A DNA stretch of 64,000 nt, taken from the NCBI GenBank assembly GCA_961205875.1, contig OY540814.1, positions 29,518,151 to 29,582,150 on the forward strand, written 5' to 3'. Made by a program: the position numbers and the translations under genes. Shown here piece by piece: positions 43,401 through 52,945 of the stretch. This DNA is from Sialis fuliginosa (lineage: Eukaryota; Arthropoda; Insecta; Megaloptera; Sialidae). Every line of letters starts with the position of its first letter. The first letter of the stretch is position 1. The notes under the pieces were generated by a model. It made no database searches and was not told the origin of the DNA. It saw only the letters and a list, made by a program, of their open reading frames with translations.

Positions 43401-46251
43401 CTTGTCACACGCATAACTCATGAACCATTGAACCGATATTATTGAAACTTGGTCGGATGGTTGGGTCTGGCTTGAGGACGGTCTCATTTCAAAATCATCA
43501 AAATCGTATGTAATGGGGAGGGGTGACACTCCAAAATATTTATTTTTCAAGATATCTCAAGAACGACACATGTTACGTGAAAATTTTATAGAATATTTTT
43601 TGTAGAGCATTAAATTTCCTATAATATGGGTCTACATACGTTTGTTGTAAAATATTCCTTTACAAAGATTTATCTCAATTTATTTTAAAACTACGAAAAA
43701 ATTACTGGAATATCTCTAGGTGATATCATATCCTTTACATTTTCGGGTCAGAACTTGTGTGTTTGTTTGTTTGTTTGTATGTATGTATGTTGTGAATGTT
43801 GAATTTCTCTTCATTGTCAGTTGGAACGCAGTAAATGCCACCGACGCATTATTATAATTGCAGTATGTTTTATATTTCTGTCACTTTAATACATTTTCAC
43901 TTTCGACAATGAACACTTTACTGTTAATATAATTATTACATATACATACATGGATGACATGCTTATGAGAATAGCTGACAGATTTGTAAAATAAGAAGAA
44001 TTGCATCAAAAATAAATAGTCAAGTATTTTCACTGACCTGGTAACTTATATTTTATATAAAAGACATCTAAAATCTTTTATGATGTTATTGTTATTTATT
44101 AGAATAAATACATCTCCAAGATTAATGTGGGATTGTACAAATGTTACGGAAATATATTATATAATTATGTATATACATAATATAAGTAATTATGGTTGGG
44201 TTTAATTATATTTGTAGGTAATTAGTATAAACACCCGAACGCCCTGTTTCTCAGAGTAGTTTCTGTGTTCATGTAGATACCTAATTAGTAATTGACATAT
44301 TACAAATATCTGTGTCATTTCGTTTTTATTGTATTGTTTTACTCTCTGACATATTGTTATCAATTTTAAACAAAAGCGATATTAATGCCCGGTATTATAA
44401 AGAATTTGCTTGAATGCAAATACAAATTAACTCCCAGCTAACGCTATCTGCTAGATATTGTAATGTTTTGCTAAATAAATTAAACTGTAAGTTCAATTTT
44501 CCTTTAATTGGAACAGAAACGTACATTGAAATATAAATAGTTACAAGAAAACATCTGCCAAGTAAATGCACAGTGCTTCCTCGTGCTAAATTCACCAAAG
44601 GTAGTTAATTATTCAACAATTTAAATAAAAACCGATAGTGTTGAGATAAATTGCCTGGAATTGGTTAACCATTTAATTTTTATACAATTTTACTGAAAAA
44701 TATTAGTTCGAAATTTTTCTTAAGACGCACCTGATTATGTTTTCGTATATTTTTAATTTTTTGACAATTTCAATCTAAATCTAAAACACGAATTTTTAAA
44801 ATAAATTAAGGTAAATCTTTACAATATTATAGGAAATTTAATGCTCTACAAAAAATATTCTATAAAATTTTCACGTAACATGTGTCGTTCTTGAGATATC
44901 TTGAAAAAATGAATATAATTGGGGGGTCAGCGAGATTTTTTACTGTCAAATTCGTTTCCGGTGCTCAAAAATACGTAAGAAAAATATAGTTAGGTTAAGA
45001 GTACAATATATATTTTTTTGGTCGGCTTGTATAATTAATTTATAACAATTTACCTCTTCGATGATGTGGTCCAGGTTTAGGATGTCGTTAGTAAAGCATT
45101 CCCCATTCCACCTGGCACAGATATCTCTATAGGTGAAGTCCTCCTCGTCATAAGTGACGGTCGTGTTCTGTATCAAGTCATCTAGTTCCCTTAGCTCCCG
45201 GAACACATCTGTACGTAACATGTTCCTGTCTTGATTTTTTTTCGTCGTTACTATAACGCGTCCGAATCGACCTGAAAGACAAACAGATTAATTAAGAAAA
45301 AAAAACTTAAAATATAAAAAATAAAACTAACTTAAAAAAAGCAATCCTAAAAACATATCAGGGTGGTCCAGTTTAGGATACAGATATTTTAAGAGCTGAT
45401 TCCTTGGCTCATTGTGAGTAAAAAATTGTACGGGAAGGTGTGGTCTATCTTCACCACCCTCTGAGCTACAGGATGTTTACAAACTTCCTTCAGAGTTGTA
45501 CTTACAAACAAAGATTATCTCATAACTTCCTAAAAAACGTAACTAGAGCAACCACAGTGAGTCAGTTTCATAGACAATTAACTAAAATATGTTTCAGTAT
45601 TAACGTTATTGCTAGCCCTGTTTTCAGTTCAGAGTTATTGCTCATTAAAGTAAAAAATTATCATTTATTTTTTTGAAATTTTTTATGAAATTAAGTTAGG
45701 TCCAAACTTCGTAAGGTGAATTTGTTCGAAAATATTTAATGTACTTTGAAGAAAAATGTAGTGACAAAAATTCAACCAATCGCATCTAATTTACATTTTA
45801 GCTAAAGAAACTTGAAATGTGTATAATTGAATTTGAATATTAAAAATAAAATTCACCGTTACGTTGACACTAAACCAAGATTACCTAAGCAACATTTCTC
45901 TGTCGACTGGCTTTGAATTACAACAACAACATACCAACACATTACACAACAAGTTGTAATTCAAATGTACCAACCTGCTCGTGTGATACGGGCCACATTG
46001 AATCTGCTCGTGTAGTTGACTTTGAAGTTCTGCTCGACAAGCGATCGCTCGGCCTTGCCTTCGCCGCGCACCGGAGAGAACAAATACTCCGGGTCTATCT
46101 CGTACTTGAGTCTCTGGAATCCGGTGGCGCACAACAGGGTGAGGAGGATTGGGATGATTATAAAGTAACCGGGCTGCTTGCCGACCGTCAGACCCAACCG
46201 ATAGAAAGAGCGGACGAGTGCGTCGTCGACGCAACGAATTCCGCATGTCAT
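19437..46251 (-). CDS. Patched-related / PTCHD3-like sterol-sensing-domain transporter
   Basis: Ten exons on the minus strand: 45975-46251, 45054-45271, 37454-37632, 36033-36376, 34132-34332, 32564-32695, 23532-23938, 21972-22184, 20407-20616 and 19437-20348. All are GT-AG with matching phases, totalling 1,030 residues plus stop, usual for a patched-domain protein. TM1 is at about residues 29-47 (PGYFIIIPILL). The first luminal domain follows, then the sterol-sensing domain with GIGIDD in TM4 (exons 4-5 junction). TM7 (AIILVAFVAYLAGAAFG) is in exon 7. The second luminal domain spans exons 7-9. TM8-12 in exon 10 include GFSVDFTAH, the second RND GxxxD motif. An Arg-rich cytosolic tail ends the protein. 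The chosen ATG (46251) sits directly after a CAG acceptor; an in-frame ATG at 46269 is an alternative if that acceptor is unused. RND-family members export lipids or sterols using a cation gradient; the substrate here is unknown. Whether it is Drosophila Ptr's ortholog cannot be settled without a tree. Confidence 0.94.
20672..21547 (-). CDS. Merlin/ISXO2-type DDE transposase-like protein with altered catalytic triad
   Basis: One intact 291-codon frame inside patched-like intron 8 (20617-21971), same strand as the host gene. A zinc-ribbon motif (CPKCG at 35-39, then C58 and H63) and SIRKGSWF (68-75) are typical of ISXO2/Merlin proteins. The catalytic core is recognisable: VEIYEGKIGKSKY, QWIYGCIERG, SILMSKCWKSYRCL and SYDGTCSVKKKL. 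From family knowledge the acidic positions should be VEIDE, SDCW and an E in the NIES-like motif; here they are Tyr144 (codon 21118-21116), Lys205 (20935-20933) and Asp242 (20824-20822). Tyr and Lys cannot serve as metal ligands in the DDE mechanism, so transposition is very unlikely. I see no inverted terminal repeats or target duplication around it. A TATA-like TATAAAAATA lies close upstream (about 21555-21564). It is either a dead copy that happens to stay open or a domesticated protein. Confidence 0.85.
   Translation of the reverse strand: MEINSKFLINLENAGQKSVIKWCMELGMLASQYKCPKCGNAMKLTSRKEIMDGFEWYCRKNEHRVKRSIRKGSWFSESKLSISNILYMTYMWCKKVSNDYIMNELKLSDKTVIDWKNFCREVCLELCKKETCMLGGKDVIVEIYEGKIGKSKYYKTKREGGQWIYGCIERGTNNCFIKVVENKSKNSLLNIIEHCIRPYSILMSKCWKSYRCLKDTGYVNLIASHNMKFVDPTASEHSISYDGTCSVKKKLATHLAEYMWHRKNKDEKNNKINKFFEGIATVYPPTSEDCN
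22263..22385. repeat. Fragment of the GGTTTGGTGTA MITE family
   Basis: Several TTCGAAAAATTGT motifs in both orientations end in TTTACACCAAACC, the right end of the element at 47195-47759. It lies in patched-like intron 7, 80 bp upstream (in gene direction, before) of exon 8. A run of 14 or so G follows at about 22409-22422. Confidence 0.7.
22713..23163. repeat. Inverted repeat with about 88-bp arms in patched-like intron 7
   Basis: 22713-22800 and 23076-23163 are reverse complements with roughly nine in ten bases matching (shared CTCAGAATTGGGGCGTTTTT on the plus strand at the left). The spacer is about 275 bp. Probably a foldback-type element or two opposed copies of one repeat. Confidence 0.75.
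23215..23502. repeat. Dispersed repeat, inverted partner of 17222-17560
   Basis: Diverged reverse complement of 17222-17560; it ends about 30 bp before exon 7 of the patched-like gene and lies in intron 7. Confidence 0.75.
25362..25510. repeat. Dispersed repeat, inverted partner of 61763-61925
   Basis: Shares, on the opposite strand, ATCGCGCCAAGCTGAGATAT and the following sequence with 61763-61925. The partner begins CAGTGCCGGCC, a typical hAT-like terminus, so these are probably copies of a non-autonomous hAT element. Confidence 0.7.
26140..26380. repeat. Dispersed repeat shared with 56675-56895
   Basis: Shared landmarks include ATTTTCCATTAGAGGCCTGT and CCGTGTTGTATCGTACAGTT (CCATGTTG in the second copy). 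Here it lies before foldback copy A; at 56.7 kb it lies directly after foldback copy C. Confidence 0.75.
26954..28106. repeat. Foldback element, copy A (long inverted repeat)
   Basis: The core 27254-27999 is an almost complete inverted repeat with arms of about 365 bp around a centre near 27630 (start CTACGTCTTATTTTCTTG, end AATAAGACGTAG). The wider unit, shared with copy B, runs from AGGGAACCGTGGCC to GGGGGAGGATT and includes CAGTGGCGAAGCGTCCATGG at 27053. The mirrored short frames at 27521-27709 (plus) and 27544-27732 (minus) encode nearly the same peptide because of the palindrome and are not genes. Confidence 0.9.
28881..29076. mobile_element. 196-bp MITE with CAG(A/G)GGCGTAAC ends
   Basis: The left end CAGAGGCGTAACGTAA and the right end ATAGTTACGCCCCTG are inverted copies. 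The interior has no coding capacity. CAG-starting ends fit the hAT superfamily, but no 8-bp duplication is evident. Confidence 0.7.
30790..31107 (+). mobile_element. Non-autonomous Helitron (about 0.3 kb)
   Basis: It starts TCTTAATATATATAAAA and ends CGCGGGCCCAGCTAG followed by T, the TC...CTRR|T pattern of Helitrons. The base before TC is G, not the expected A. The interior (GTTACGTTAGGTAACATAAC region) matches the reverse-oriented copy at 34625-34834. Confidence 0.75.
31256..32062 (+). mobile_element. Non-autonomous Helitron with internal 134-bp tandem repeats
   Basis: TC at 31256 is preceded by A, and CTAG at 32059-32062 is followed by T, exactly the A|T insertion expected. The 5' end reads TCTATATACATATAATAAC; the 3' end reads GAAGCCGCGGGTAGCAGCTA with a GC-rich hairpin-prone stretch just inside. 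Four internal units carry AAAAGTTTGTATGGAAAAAA near 31416, 31549, 31683 and 31818 (spacing 133-135 bp). No Rep/helicase coding sequence. Confidence 0.85.
32133..32236. repeat. hAT-like terminus
   Basis: CAGTGATTCTCAACCTGTGG is the classic hAT-type end. A C-run follows at about 32222-32231. The other end was not located. Confidence 0.5.
32885..32960. repeat. 76-bp identical direct duplicate, copy 1
   Basis: Identical over 76 bp to 44552-44627, in the same orientation; flanks are unrelated. It begins ATCTGCCAAGTAAATGCACA and ends in TTTAAATAA. It lies in patched-like intron 5; the partner lies in intron 2. Confidence 0.9.
33660..33990. repeat. Three diverged tandem units of a dispersed repeat
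   Basis: Units of about 100-130 bp share GGCACGTTAAAATGTA-like starts, a T-rich run and CAAAAATGGTGCCTGTAGGG. The same motif set occurs in Rif1 intron 3. Confidence 0.6.
34625..34834 (-). mobile_element. Helitron fragment, reverse orientation
   Basis: Read on the minus strand it starts TCCTTAATATATATAAAGC and shares the GTTACGTTAGGTAACATAAC interior with 30790-31107. A GACA run (34790-34804) lies near its 5' end. The CTAG end is not recognisable. Confidence 0.65.
34882..34926. repeat. Perfect 45-bp palindrome
   Basis: Two 22-base arms (starting CTTTACCGCGAGATTGG) are exact reverse complements around a single G at 34904. It is GC-richer than its surroundings and lies in patched-like intron 4. 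Confidence 0.97.
35395..35515 (+). mobile_element. Helitron 3' end fragment
   Basis: Ends CTACGGGTAACAGCTAG followed by T, as in the Helitron ends at 32062 and 31107. The 5' limit is not clear. It lies in patched-like intron 4. Confidence 0.55.
36440..37385. repeat. Tandem duplication of about 280 bp, first copy interrupted by a MITE
   Basis: 36440-36480 joined to 36851-37075 matches 37107-37385 closely (shared GCAAACTATTTGGGTTCAAA and CAGATTTTTTTGCAAATTGA). Both lie in patched-like intron 3. Confidence 0.85.
36481..36841. mobile_element. 361-bp MITE with about 33-bp TIRs and 9-bp target duplication
   Basis: The left end GGCTAATACGGAGACTCTGG and the reverse complement of the right end, GGTAAATACGGAGACTCTGG, match. 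AAACCGTTT stands on both sides (36472-36480 and 36842-36850). The second copy of the tandem duplication has AAACCGTTT only once (about 37132-37140), which confirms the boundaries. Eight-to-nine-base duplications with GG ends are compatible with the Merlin superfamily, among others. Confidence 0.9.
37674..38186. mobile_element. 513-bp MITE, AGGTACTGGCACCAG family, TA-flanked (copy 1)
   Basis: TIRs AGGTACTTGCACCAG and (right, reverse complement) AGGTACTGGCACCAG, each bordered by TA. TA duplications fit Tc1/mariner-type elements. It lies in patched-like intron 2. Confidence 0.8.
38670..39782. repeat. Foldback element, copy B (opposite orientation to A)
   Basis: Reverse-complement counterpart of copy A, limits AATCCTCCCCCTCC and GGCCACGGCTCCCT. 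The palindromic core runs about 38779-39517. It lies in patched-like intron 2. Confidence 0.9.
42337..42853. mobile_element. AGGTACTGGCACCAG-family MITE, copy 2 (reverse)
   Basis: About 517 bp, opposite in orientation to copy 1, TA at both ends (42335-42336 and 42854-42855). TIRs are more diverged (AGGTACTAGAACCAG). Confidence 0.75.
43300..43700 (+). repeat. Dispersed repeat family R (about 400 bp), reference copy
   Basis: Begins GCTTCCTCGCAATATCGAAG, contains a CTGT run and the block GAACCATTGAACCGATATTA. Other copies or pieces: 44780-44925 (reverse), 46500-46800 (reverse), 48830-49290 (reverse), 52685-52945 (forward) and 58745-58832 (reverse). Short frames in several copies read a similar peptide on the reverse strand (..VQWFMSY..DKDS..DRQTD..). 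Confidence 0.8.
44552..44627. repeat. 76-bp identical direct duplicate, copy 2
   Basis: See 32885-32960; identical, same orientation, 11.7 kb away in patched-like intron 2. Confidence 0.9.
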
Positions 46252-46499
46252 CTGTTGAACAAAGAACATTTTGTTTATAAAATTGTGAATAAAATAAAAT
46301 AAAATAATGACAAAAAAAAAAAAACATTTTGTACATTAAACATAGAGCATGGTTAGAAAAAGTCACAAAACTATAATATAAATTTTAAACTAAATGAGAA
46401 TACGATTTTAATAATTATTTTCTACTTTTTTGTGATTTATTCTTGGCAGTCAACCTGTTAATAATTCGGGTAAGACATATACGGTTGTATGCCATTAGG

Positions 46500-46800
46500 G
46501 TTCCGTAATACGTGGAATGTCACCCCTTACCATTACTCACGATTTTGAAATGGGACCGTCCTCAAGCCAGACCCAACCATCCGACCAAGTTTCAATAATA
46601 TCGGTTCAGTGGTTCATGAGTTATGCGTGTGACAAGGATTCATGGGACAGACTGACAGACACGGAACGAAAAGTGTTTGTCTTGACTTAAAACGAAAAGA
46701 TCAATTTAAAATTTTGAAATCGGAGAACATTTTTTTGTCTCAATCTGAAACGATCACAAAGCTTCTCGTATCTTCGACATTGCGAATAGAGATATTAAAG
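46500..46800 (-). repeat. Repeat family R copy (reverse)
   Basis: Contains the reverse-complement block AATATCGGTTCAGTGGTTCA and ends near CTTCTCGTATCTTCGACATT. It lies 250-550 bp upstream of the patched-like start codon. Confidence 0.75.
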
Positions 46801-47194
46801 AATTATTTCCACTGTACTTACATATCTTAGCATGTCATTGAGGTAGCACAGAGTGATGTAAACTGGGACAGTGCGTAACAGCACGTTGTGTTATGTTAAA
46901 GCGGCACGCCACAGCACGCGTGTTATGCAACCGAGAGTACGCCGTTAGCATTCGCAACCACACTGCATGCTGGCGCGAATGTGTCAATAATAACCTAACC
47001 GAACATGGCGCGTGTTCGTGTCTATGTTGCTACAATAATCGGCTTATTGTTGATGCTAATACAAATCATTGTTATTGTTTTATTAGATAAATAACTTAAC
47101 CTTGCCGATTATAAATGTTTATATGATATATATGCAAATTGTTTAGAATATTGATAATGTAATTTAACTTAACAGGTGTCTATATCGATGGATA

Positions 47195-47759
47195 GGTTTG
47201 GTGTACATTTTTCGAAACACAATTTTTCGAATCACAATTCTTCGAATGAACAGTTTTTCGAAAAAATTAAGTTTTATACAAAATTTGATAAAGGTAGAAA
47301 TGAGAAAGAATAAAGAAAAAGCAAAACAATTTTACGCCCTGTTGTTCAAACTTTTATTTAGTAAATAAAATAAAGTAAAGTAATATTTGGACATTTTACG
47401 AAATATATTTAAGTTGTATTTGCATGTTTTTTGAAAGTTGGTTTATTAATAAATTCAATTTAAGCGATTTTCTTATGTTTTTTAAATCCCAATAAATGTT
47501 CTTTTTGACACGTATGTTATTATTAACATTAAACAAAATTAGTTAATTAATGAAAGGATTAGCCAACCCTCTCACAAACTGCATATGTACTAACATATGC
47601 ATGTATGTACCTAAATAAATTATATGGCTTTTTGTTTATTAAATATATCGTAAAATGTCCAAATATTACTTTACTTAATATTTTATTTACTAAATAAAAT
47701 TTGAACAATAAAATTTAAATTTTTCGAAAAATTGTGATTCGAAAAATTTACACCAAACC
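47195..47759. mobile_element. 565-bp MITE, GGTTTGGTGTA family
   Basis: Left end GGTTTGGTGTACATTTTTCG; right end, reverse-complemented, GGTTTGGTGTAAATTTTTCG. Both ends continue with TTCGAAxxACAATTTTTCGAA motifs. No clear target duplication. A fragment lies at 22263-22385. Confidence 0.8.
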
Positions 47760-48759
47760 ATGATTTAGTACAGTTTAATTTGGTATGTTTTTCTACGTAA
47801 TTGGTAACACTGGTAAATGTTTGTTAAGTAAAGTTTCGGAATAAATGTGTAAATAAATTAAAGTCTTTCTAAACACTGTAAATAGATTAAATTTCGGTTC
47901 GTTTAATATTTATAAGGCAAAGTTTATCAGAGCATTTCCTTCTGTACAAATACAATCAAAATATTGTTACTGATAAATATTCATAAGACAATTCCACTGC
48001 ATTTGGGTCAAAACTTGATTATTAAAATTATATCAGTTGAAAAACACTTATACTTATAGAATAATGAATCGAAATTAAATAAAAATAGTTGCATACTTAT
48101 ATCGTGTTTAGACCAAAATGACAAAACAGGAATTTAAAACACTTTGAATTAAAAAATGTATAGGATTTATTGCTGATTTGTCAATAAAATACCCTGTAAA
48201 AGGGGCATAAGAGTTAGGTATACACTATTCATTCTCAGTATTTCGTATAAGAAAGTCCAGTGGCACCCATGACAGTTTTTTTTATTAAAAGGACGAGAAT
48301 TATTCATTAAAACAATTATATTTATTAAAAAAATCTTTATAATTATAGGATTTTTTAAATATTTATGAAAATCGCACTTAATTAAAAGAAAAACATAATA
48401 ATTTTAAGCCATAAGTAAATACGGAAATTTATTAAAAACATAAGTGTACCTTACTAAACATCTGGTTTAAGTCAGATTACAAAACCAACCAATTAACAAA
48501 CTATCTATTATAAAAAAATATTTACTTATATGAATGATAATATAATTTAAATACTCGGAAATTTGCGTTTTTATTATTATTGTTTATGTTCATCGCAACT
48601 GATAATGAAAGTATCAGAAATAGTAAAAGATATCAACAGTTCAGAGGCCAATCATATGACATGTATTATAGTCATGAGTACATAATCAAAGAACACTTTA
48701 ATCTAATGTTTTAATTATTCTGTTTATATACATTCTTATCTACACATATTTATTATAAA

Positions 48760-49300
48760 GGAAATTTGTGGGTTTGTTATTATTTCGAAAACTACTGGAC
48801 CGATTTTTATCAAACCTACATCAACGTGGTCCTTGGAATTTCAGAAATTTATGTCCAAGAAAATATCAATTTAGAAAATAAAACACGAATTTTTAAAATA
48901 AATTGAGATAAATCTTTGTAAGGGAATATTTTACATCAAACGTTGTAGACCCATATTATAGGAAATTTAATGCTCTACAAAAAATATTCTTGAAAAAATA
49001 AATATTTTGGGGTGTCACCCCTCCCCCTTACAAACGATTTTGATGATTTTGAAATGGGACCGTCCTCAAGCCAGACCCAACCATTCGACCAAGATTTAAT
49101 AATATCGGTTCAGTGGTTTATGAGTTATGTGAGTGACAAGGATTCAGGGGACAGACAGACAGATACGGAACGAAAAGTGTTTTTCTTGACGTGAAACGGA
49201 AAGATCAATTTAAAATTTTGAAATCGGAGAACATTTTTTTTGTCTCAATCTGAAACGATCACAAAGCTTCTCGTATCTTCGATATTCCGAGGAAGCAAAA
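48760..49300 (-). repeat. Repeat family R copy (reverse, longest)
   Basis: Extends the family beyond the 43.3-kb copy on one side (GGGTTTGTTATTATTTCGAA). Contains GGACAGACAGACAGATACGG. Confidence 0.75.
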
Positions 49301-50179
49301 ATAAATATAATTTGCGATTGAACCAAAAATGTTTGAAAAAATTCGAACCACGAAAATTGCAATAAATACAAAACTATCACCTGAGTATAAATTTTTACAC
49401 TTTTTAAATAAATACTGTGCCGACAAAGGATGTAAAGTCAACTCAGTACGTCAATACCTAGGTTGAGGTAGGTATTTCTAATTTGTATACATAGTACATA
49501 TATTTACAGTGTCTCATTTGCATGTTTTGGCAATTTAAAAAAAAAAAAAGGTGTCGAAAATATAGGGAAATGTTTTCTATAGATCAGCGGTTATAATAGT
49601 TCATAACAGAGGAGTAATATCTGCCATGAGTGTCATGGGACTTTCTTATACGTAATACTGAGAGTGAATCTAAATAATTACATAAAAAACATTATTTCTG
49701 GCTAAATCATAAATGTTGGAAAAAAATGTATGGGGAATAAATTATAGATAATAACATACTTGACATTTTTTATCTAAAACATTTTTTCTTATTTCAAAAA
49801 TAATTCAAAAATCCAAAAATTTACAAGAGTAAACATCCGTTTTCAGTTATTACTTAAAAAAAATCACTTGTTATATAATGGAGAGAATAATATTACCTAT
49901 ATTATTCATTTTGTTCTATCTTGTTAGTTTGTTAGAAATATTTTAATAAACAAAGAATCACGTATAAGAAAGTCCTGTGGTTCCCAAGGCAGATTTTTTT
50001 TTCAATTCAATCTCGGCGAGTTGGGTATCAAATAAAAGCTGACAGTTCAATGAACTTTGTTAAAGAATTAAAAAGTATTTAGTCTCCAATAGTAATAATA
50101 GGGAAAATGCGAATTAATAGTTTGACGTATACAGTATCTGCATAAACATGTTTCCCTGTTACTAAATAACAATCGGGCA

Positions 50180-50420
50180 CACTCTCAAATGCATCATATT
50201 ACATATACATAACGGTACAGTGGGGTATGGGCTAGAGGCGGGCCCGCATTCCGCGACCCACATCCGTACAGATGTCCTCTCCGTGCACCGGAAGCTGCAC
50301 GACGCCGCTCGTAAAGTGGGGTGTATATTATATGTAGGTACTATACGCGAGTGTGATACCGCGCTCAATGATTAGGTGTCAGATGGAAGATGCTGCGCGT
50401 TCATCTAACATATCAACGGA
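50180..50420 (-). promoter_or_regulatory. GC-rich island, candidate promoter or 5' non-coding exon
   Basis: A compositional outlier about 4 kb upstream of the patched-like start codon. On the minus strand TATAATATACACCCCACTT is followed by GC-rich sequence with a possible start region about 30 bases on. No conserved coding frame. The assignment to the patched-like gene is inference from position and strand only. Confidence 0.3.
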
Positions 50421-51029
50421 TTGCTGTCGTGATGTTCTGTGTATAGACACTTCAGATGTGTAATTCATCAACGAATCGACTCGAGTCAGTATTTTAAAAA
50501 AGATTCGTTCTTTTTACTTTCTTATACTATCGTATATGAAATATACATAAGTATAGTGAAGCCGATTTTTTTCGAAATTTAGTTTTTGATGGATTTATCC
50601 ATTTTGACCTTCCCTGAATCCATTCTGACTATTTTCACCATGATGTCTGCGTGTCCGTCTGTCGGTCTGTCTGTAAGCGCTGTAACTCAAATACGACAAA
50701 TCGTAGAAGGCTGAAATTTTATATTTAAGATTAATTTTTGTCTGGGAAGAAAACGTCCTATTTTTAAATTGATGCGTAGGTTTATGCATCTAAGTAATAT
50801 AGTAAAATGAGTGTTAGTACTTCTAATAAACGCATTGTGTATCCATTGTCGATGTTATTGCAATATTTCTGTGTTAATGGTTTTAATAAGTCGAGTGAAA
50901 CTCGCATACATGTGTCTAAATTTCTCTAATTTGTAATCATACTTATAATTATAGTGTTTTATATATATACTGTTGTCTTTGCGAAATTATTCATACAATT
51001 TCTCAATTACATTAGTTTTTGTTTTATAC

Positions 51030-51215
51030 ATATATTCTACCAGTCTTGGATCATAACCCAGTGTTGAACTCTTATTTAATTAAATGTACTGAATTATAAA
51101 TATTTGTTGATTTTTAATTACATACTTACTGCCATTACTGAATCATAATCTATAGATATAAGTACACTTAACTGTAAAACAACTTAATTTGATGACAGTC
51201 GGTCAATGGGTGTCT
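51030..51215. repeat. Partial AGGTACTGGCACCAG-family MITE
   Basis: Shares TTTAATTAAATGTACTGAAT-type sequence and the CAATGGGTGTC block with 42337-42853; neither end is intact. Confidence 0.6.
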
Positions 51216-52684
51216 ATTTTCCATTTTGTTAGTCTATTTTCTCGTAATTAAGTGTTTTTCCCCCAGTCCCTTCAAAAACGTACTAACGAGGTTTTACTGT
51301 ATAAAAAATAACATTAGCCAAATAAATATTTGACCTTTCTTTTTTCATACAACGTATTAGTTTATTATTACAAGATTCGTGATTTTATATATCAGTAAAT
51401 CGCAAATAAATTAAGAAGAATTACAGATTTGGTAGTGTAATACATAGTTCATACAGGTTTTCAAAATATATATATTAAATATCAAACGGTTACATGAAGG
51501 AAATTACTTTCTAACATTTCATTGAATTAATAAGAACTAGTGAATTTTTACAGTTTTTTTTTGTAACGGTCTAGTCGTTGAACAGGTTTCTTCCTACTTG
51601 TTCTGACTATATATAATATATTTACAGATTATGGGTAAAGTACGTGTTGTTTGACCTAAAATAACTGCAAAGGTATCTCACACAGTGGGGTCTATTTATA
51701 TACCCATTTAATTGTACACATGCATTCAAAAATATTTCACAAAAAAATTAAATTTCATAATTAATTAAACAAATTTTAAAAAATCAGCAATTTTTCGACC
51801 ATCGCAGTGCGTGTCCCCTTAAATCATTTATATTTTACTTATAAAAAAAGCATTATAATTAGGTACGATGCAGATTACGACTGGATTGTTCAGGAAATTA
51901 AAAACTACACAGTGCAGTTTCTTAAAAAAAACGTTTAAAAAAACAGAAGATACAACTTTCATATATTTATTTTTATCTATAAATTTGATTGTATAAGTAA
52001 CAAGACTTTTTTTTAACAGTGTTATTAATGTTCATGATCCCTTATAAAATAGGGCATTGATTCTTAACGGAAAATCTTTACCTGGGGGGGGGGGGCATTA
52101 TTTATATATATGTATAGTAAGAAAGAAATACGCAATAATGTTGTTAATTGTTTACAATTTCTATCAATAAACAGATTTCTGCCTTGAAAATATTAAATTG
52201 AAATGAGTCAAAGACTTAAGCGACCCAGTCTCAGTCATTTAAATTCAACGAGTCATTGAATGATTCAGAATTCGATAACTGAATTATTTCAAATAACTTA
52301 AGTCACTAAAAATACTCCTTTTTCCCATCTCTAGTGCATATATCATAAAATGTTATGTTATTTATTAATTTATAAAATTAATTTTTGTATAGGTAGTTAT
52401 ATAAATTCATATATAAATGCATTAAATGCGAATACATACCTACATATATTATTTTCTCATTATAATACGTATATAACACATGTTTATTTCTAAATTATTC
52501 AGTGTGAAGTACCACATAAAATGAATTAATATATATGCTATTATTATCTCTAAAAATATGTTTTCAATTTCATGTTTATTTCACAACTGCAAAACAAACT
52601 TTCACCGAATACGAACCATTTCCATGAGTAACAAAATGTATTAATTTATTGCTACCCGCGACCTCGTCCGCATGGAATTTTTAT

Positions 52685-52945
52685 TTTGCTTCCTCGCAAT
52701 ATCGAAGATACGAGAAGCTATGTGATCGTTTCAGATTGAGACAAAAAAAATGTTCTCCGATTTCAAAATTTTAAATTGATGTCTGTCCCCTGAAACCTTG
52801 TTACACGCATAACTCATGAACCACTAAACCGATATTATTGAAACTTGGTCGGATGGTTGGGTCTGGTTTGAGGACAGTCCCATTTCAAAATCATCAAAAT
52901 CGTGTGTAAGGGGGAGGGGCGACACCTCAAAATATTTATCCAGTA
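52685..52945 (+). repeat. Repeat family R copy (forward)
   Basis: Starts GCTTCCTCGCAATATCGAAG like the 43.3-kb copy. Directly before it, TTGCTACCCGCGACCTCGTC (about 52650) resembles a reverse Helitron 3' end. Confidence 0.75.

Noticed and set aside
45881-46366. Long frames on both strands over the first patched-like exon
   Set aside because: Only the frame giving VRSFYRLGLTVG and continuing through matched splice sites fits the family; the others are shadows of a GC-richer exon.
49012-49194. 60-codon frame with FDDFEMGPSSSQTQP
   Set aside because: It lies wholly inside a dispersed repeat with several copies on both strands; treated as a repeat, not a gene.
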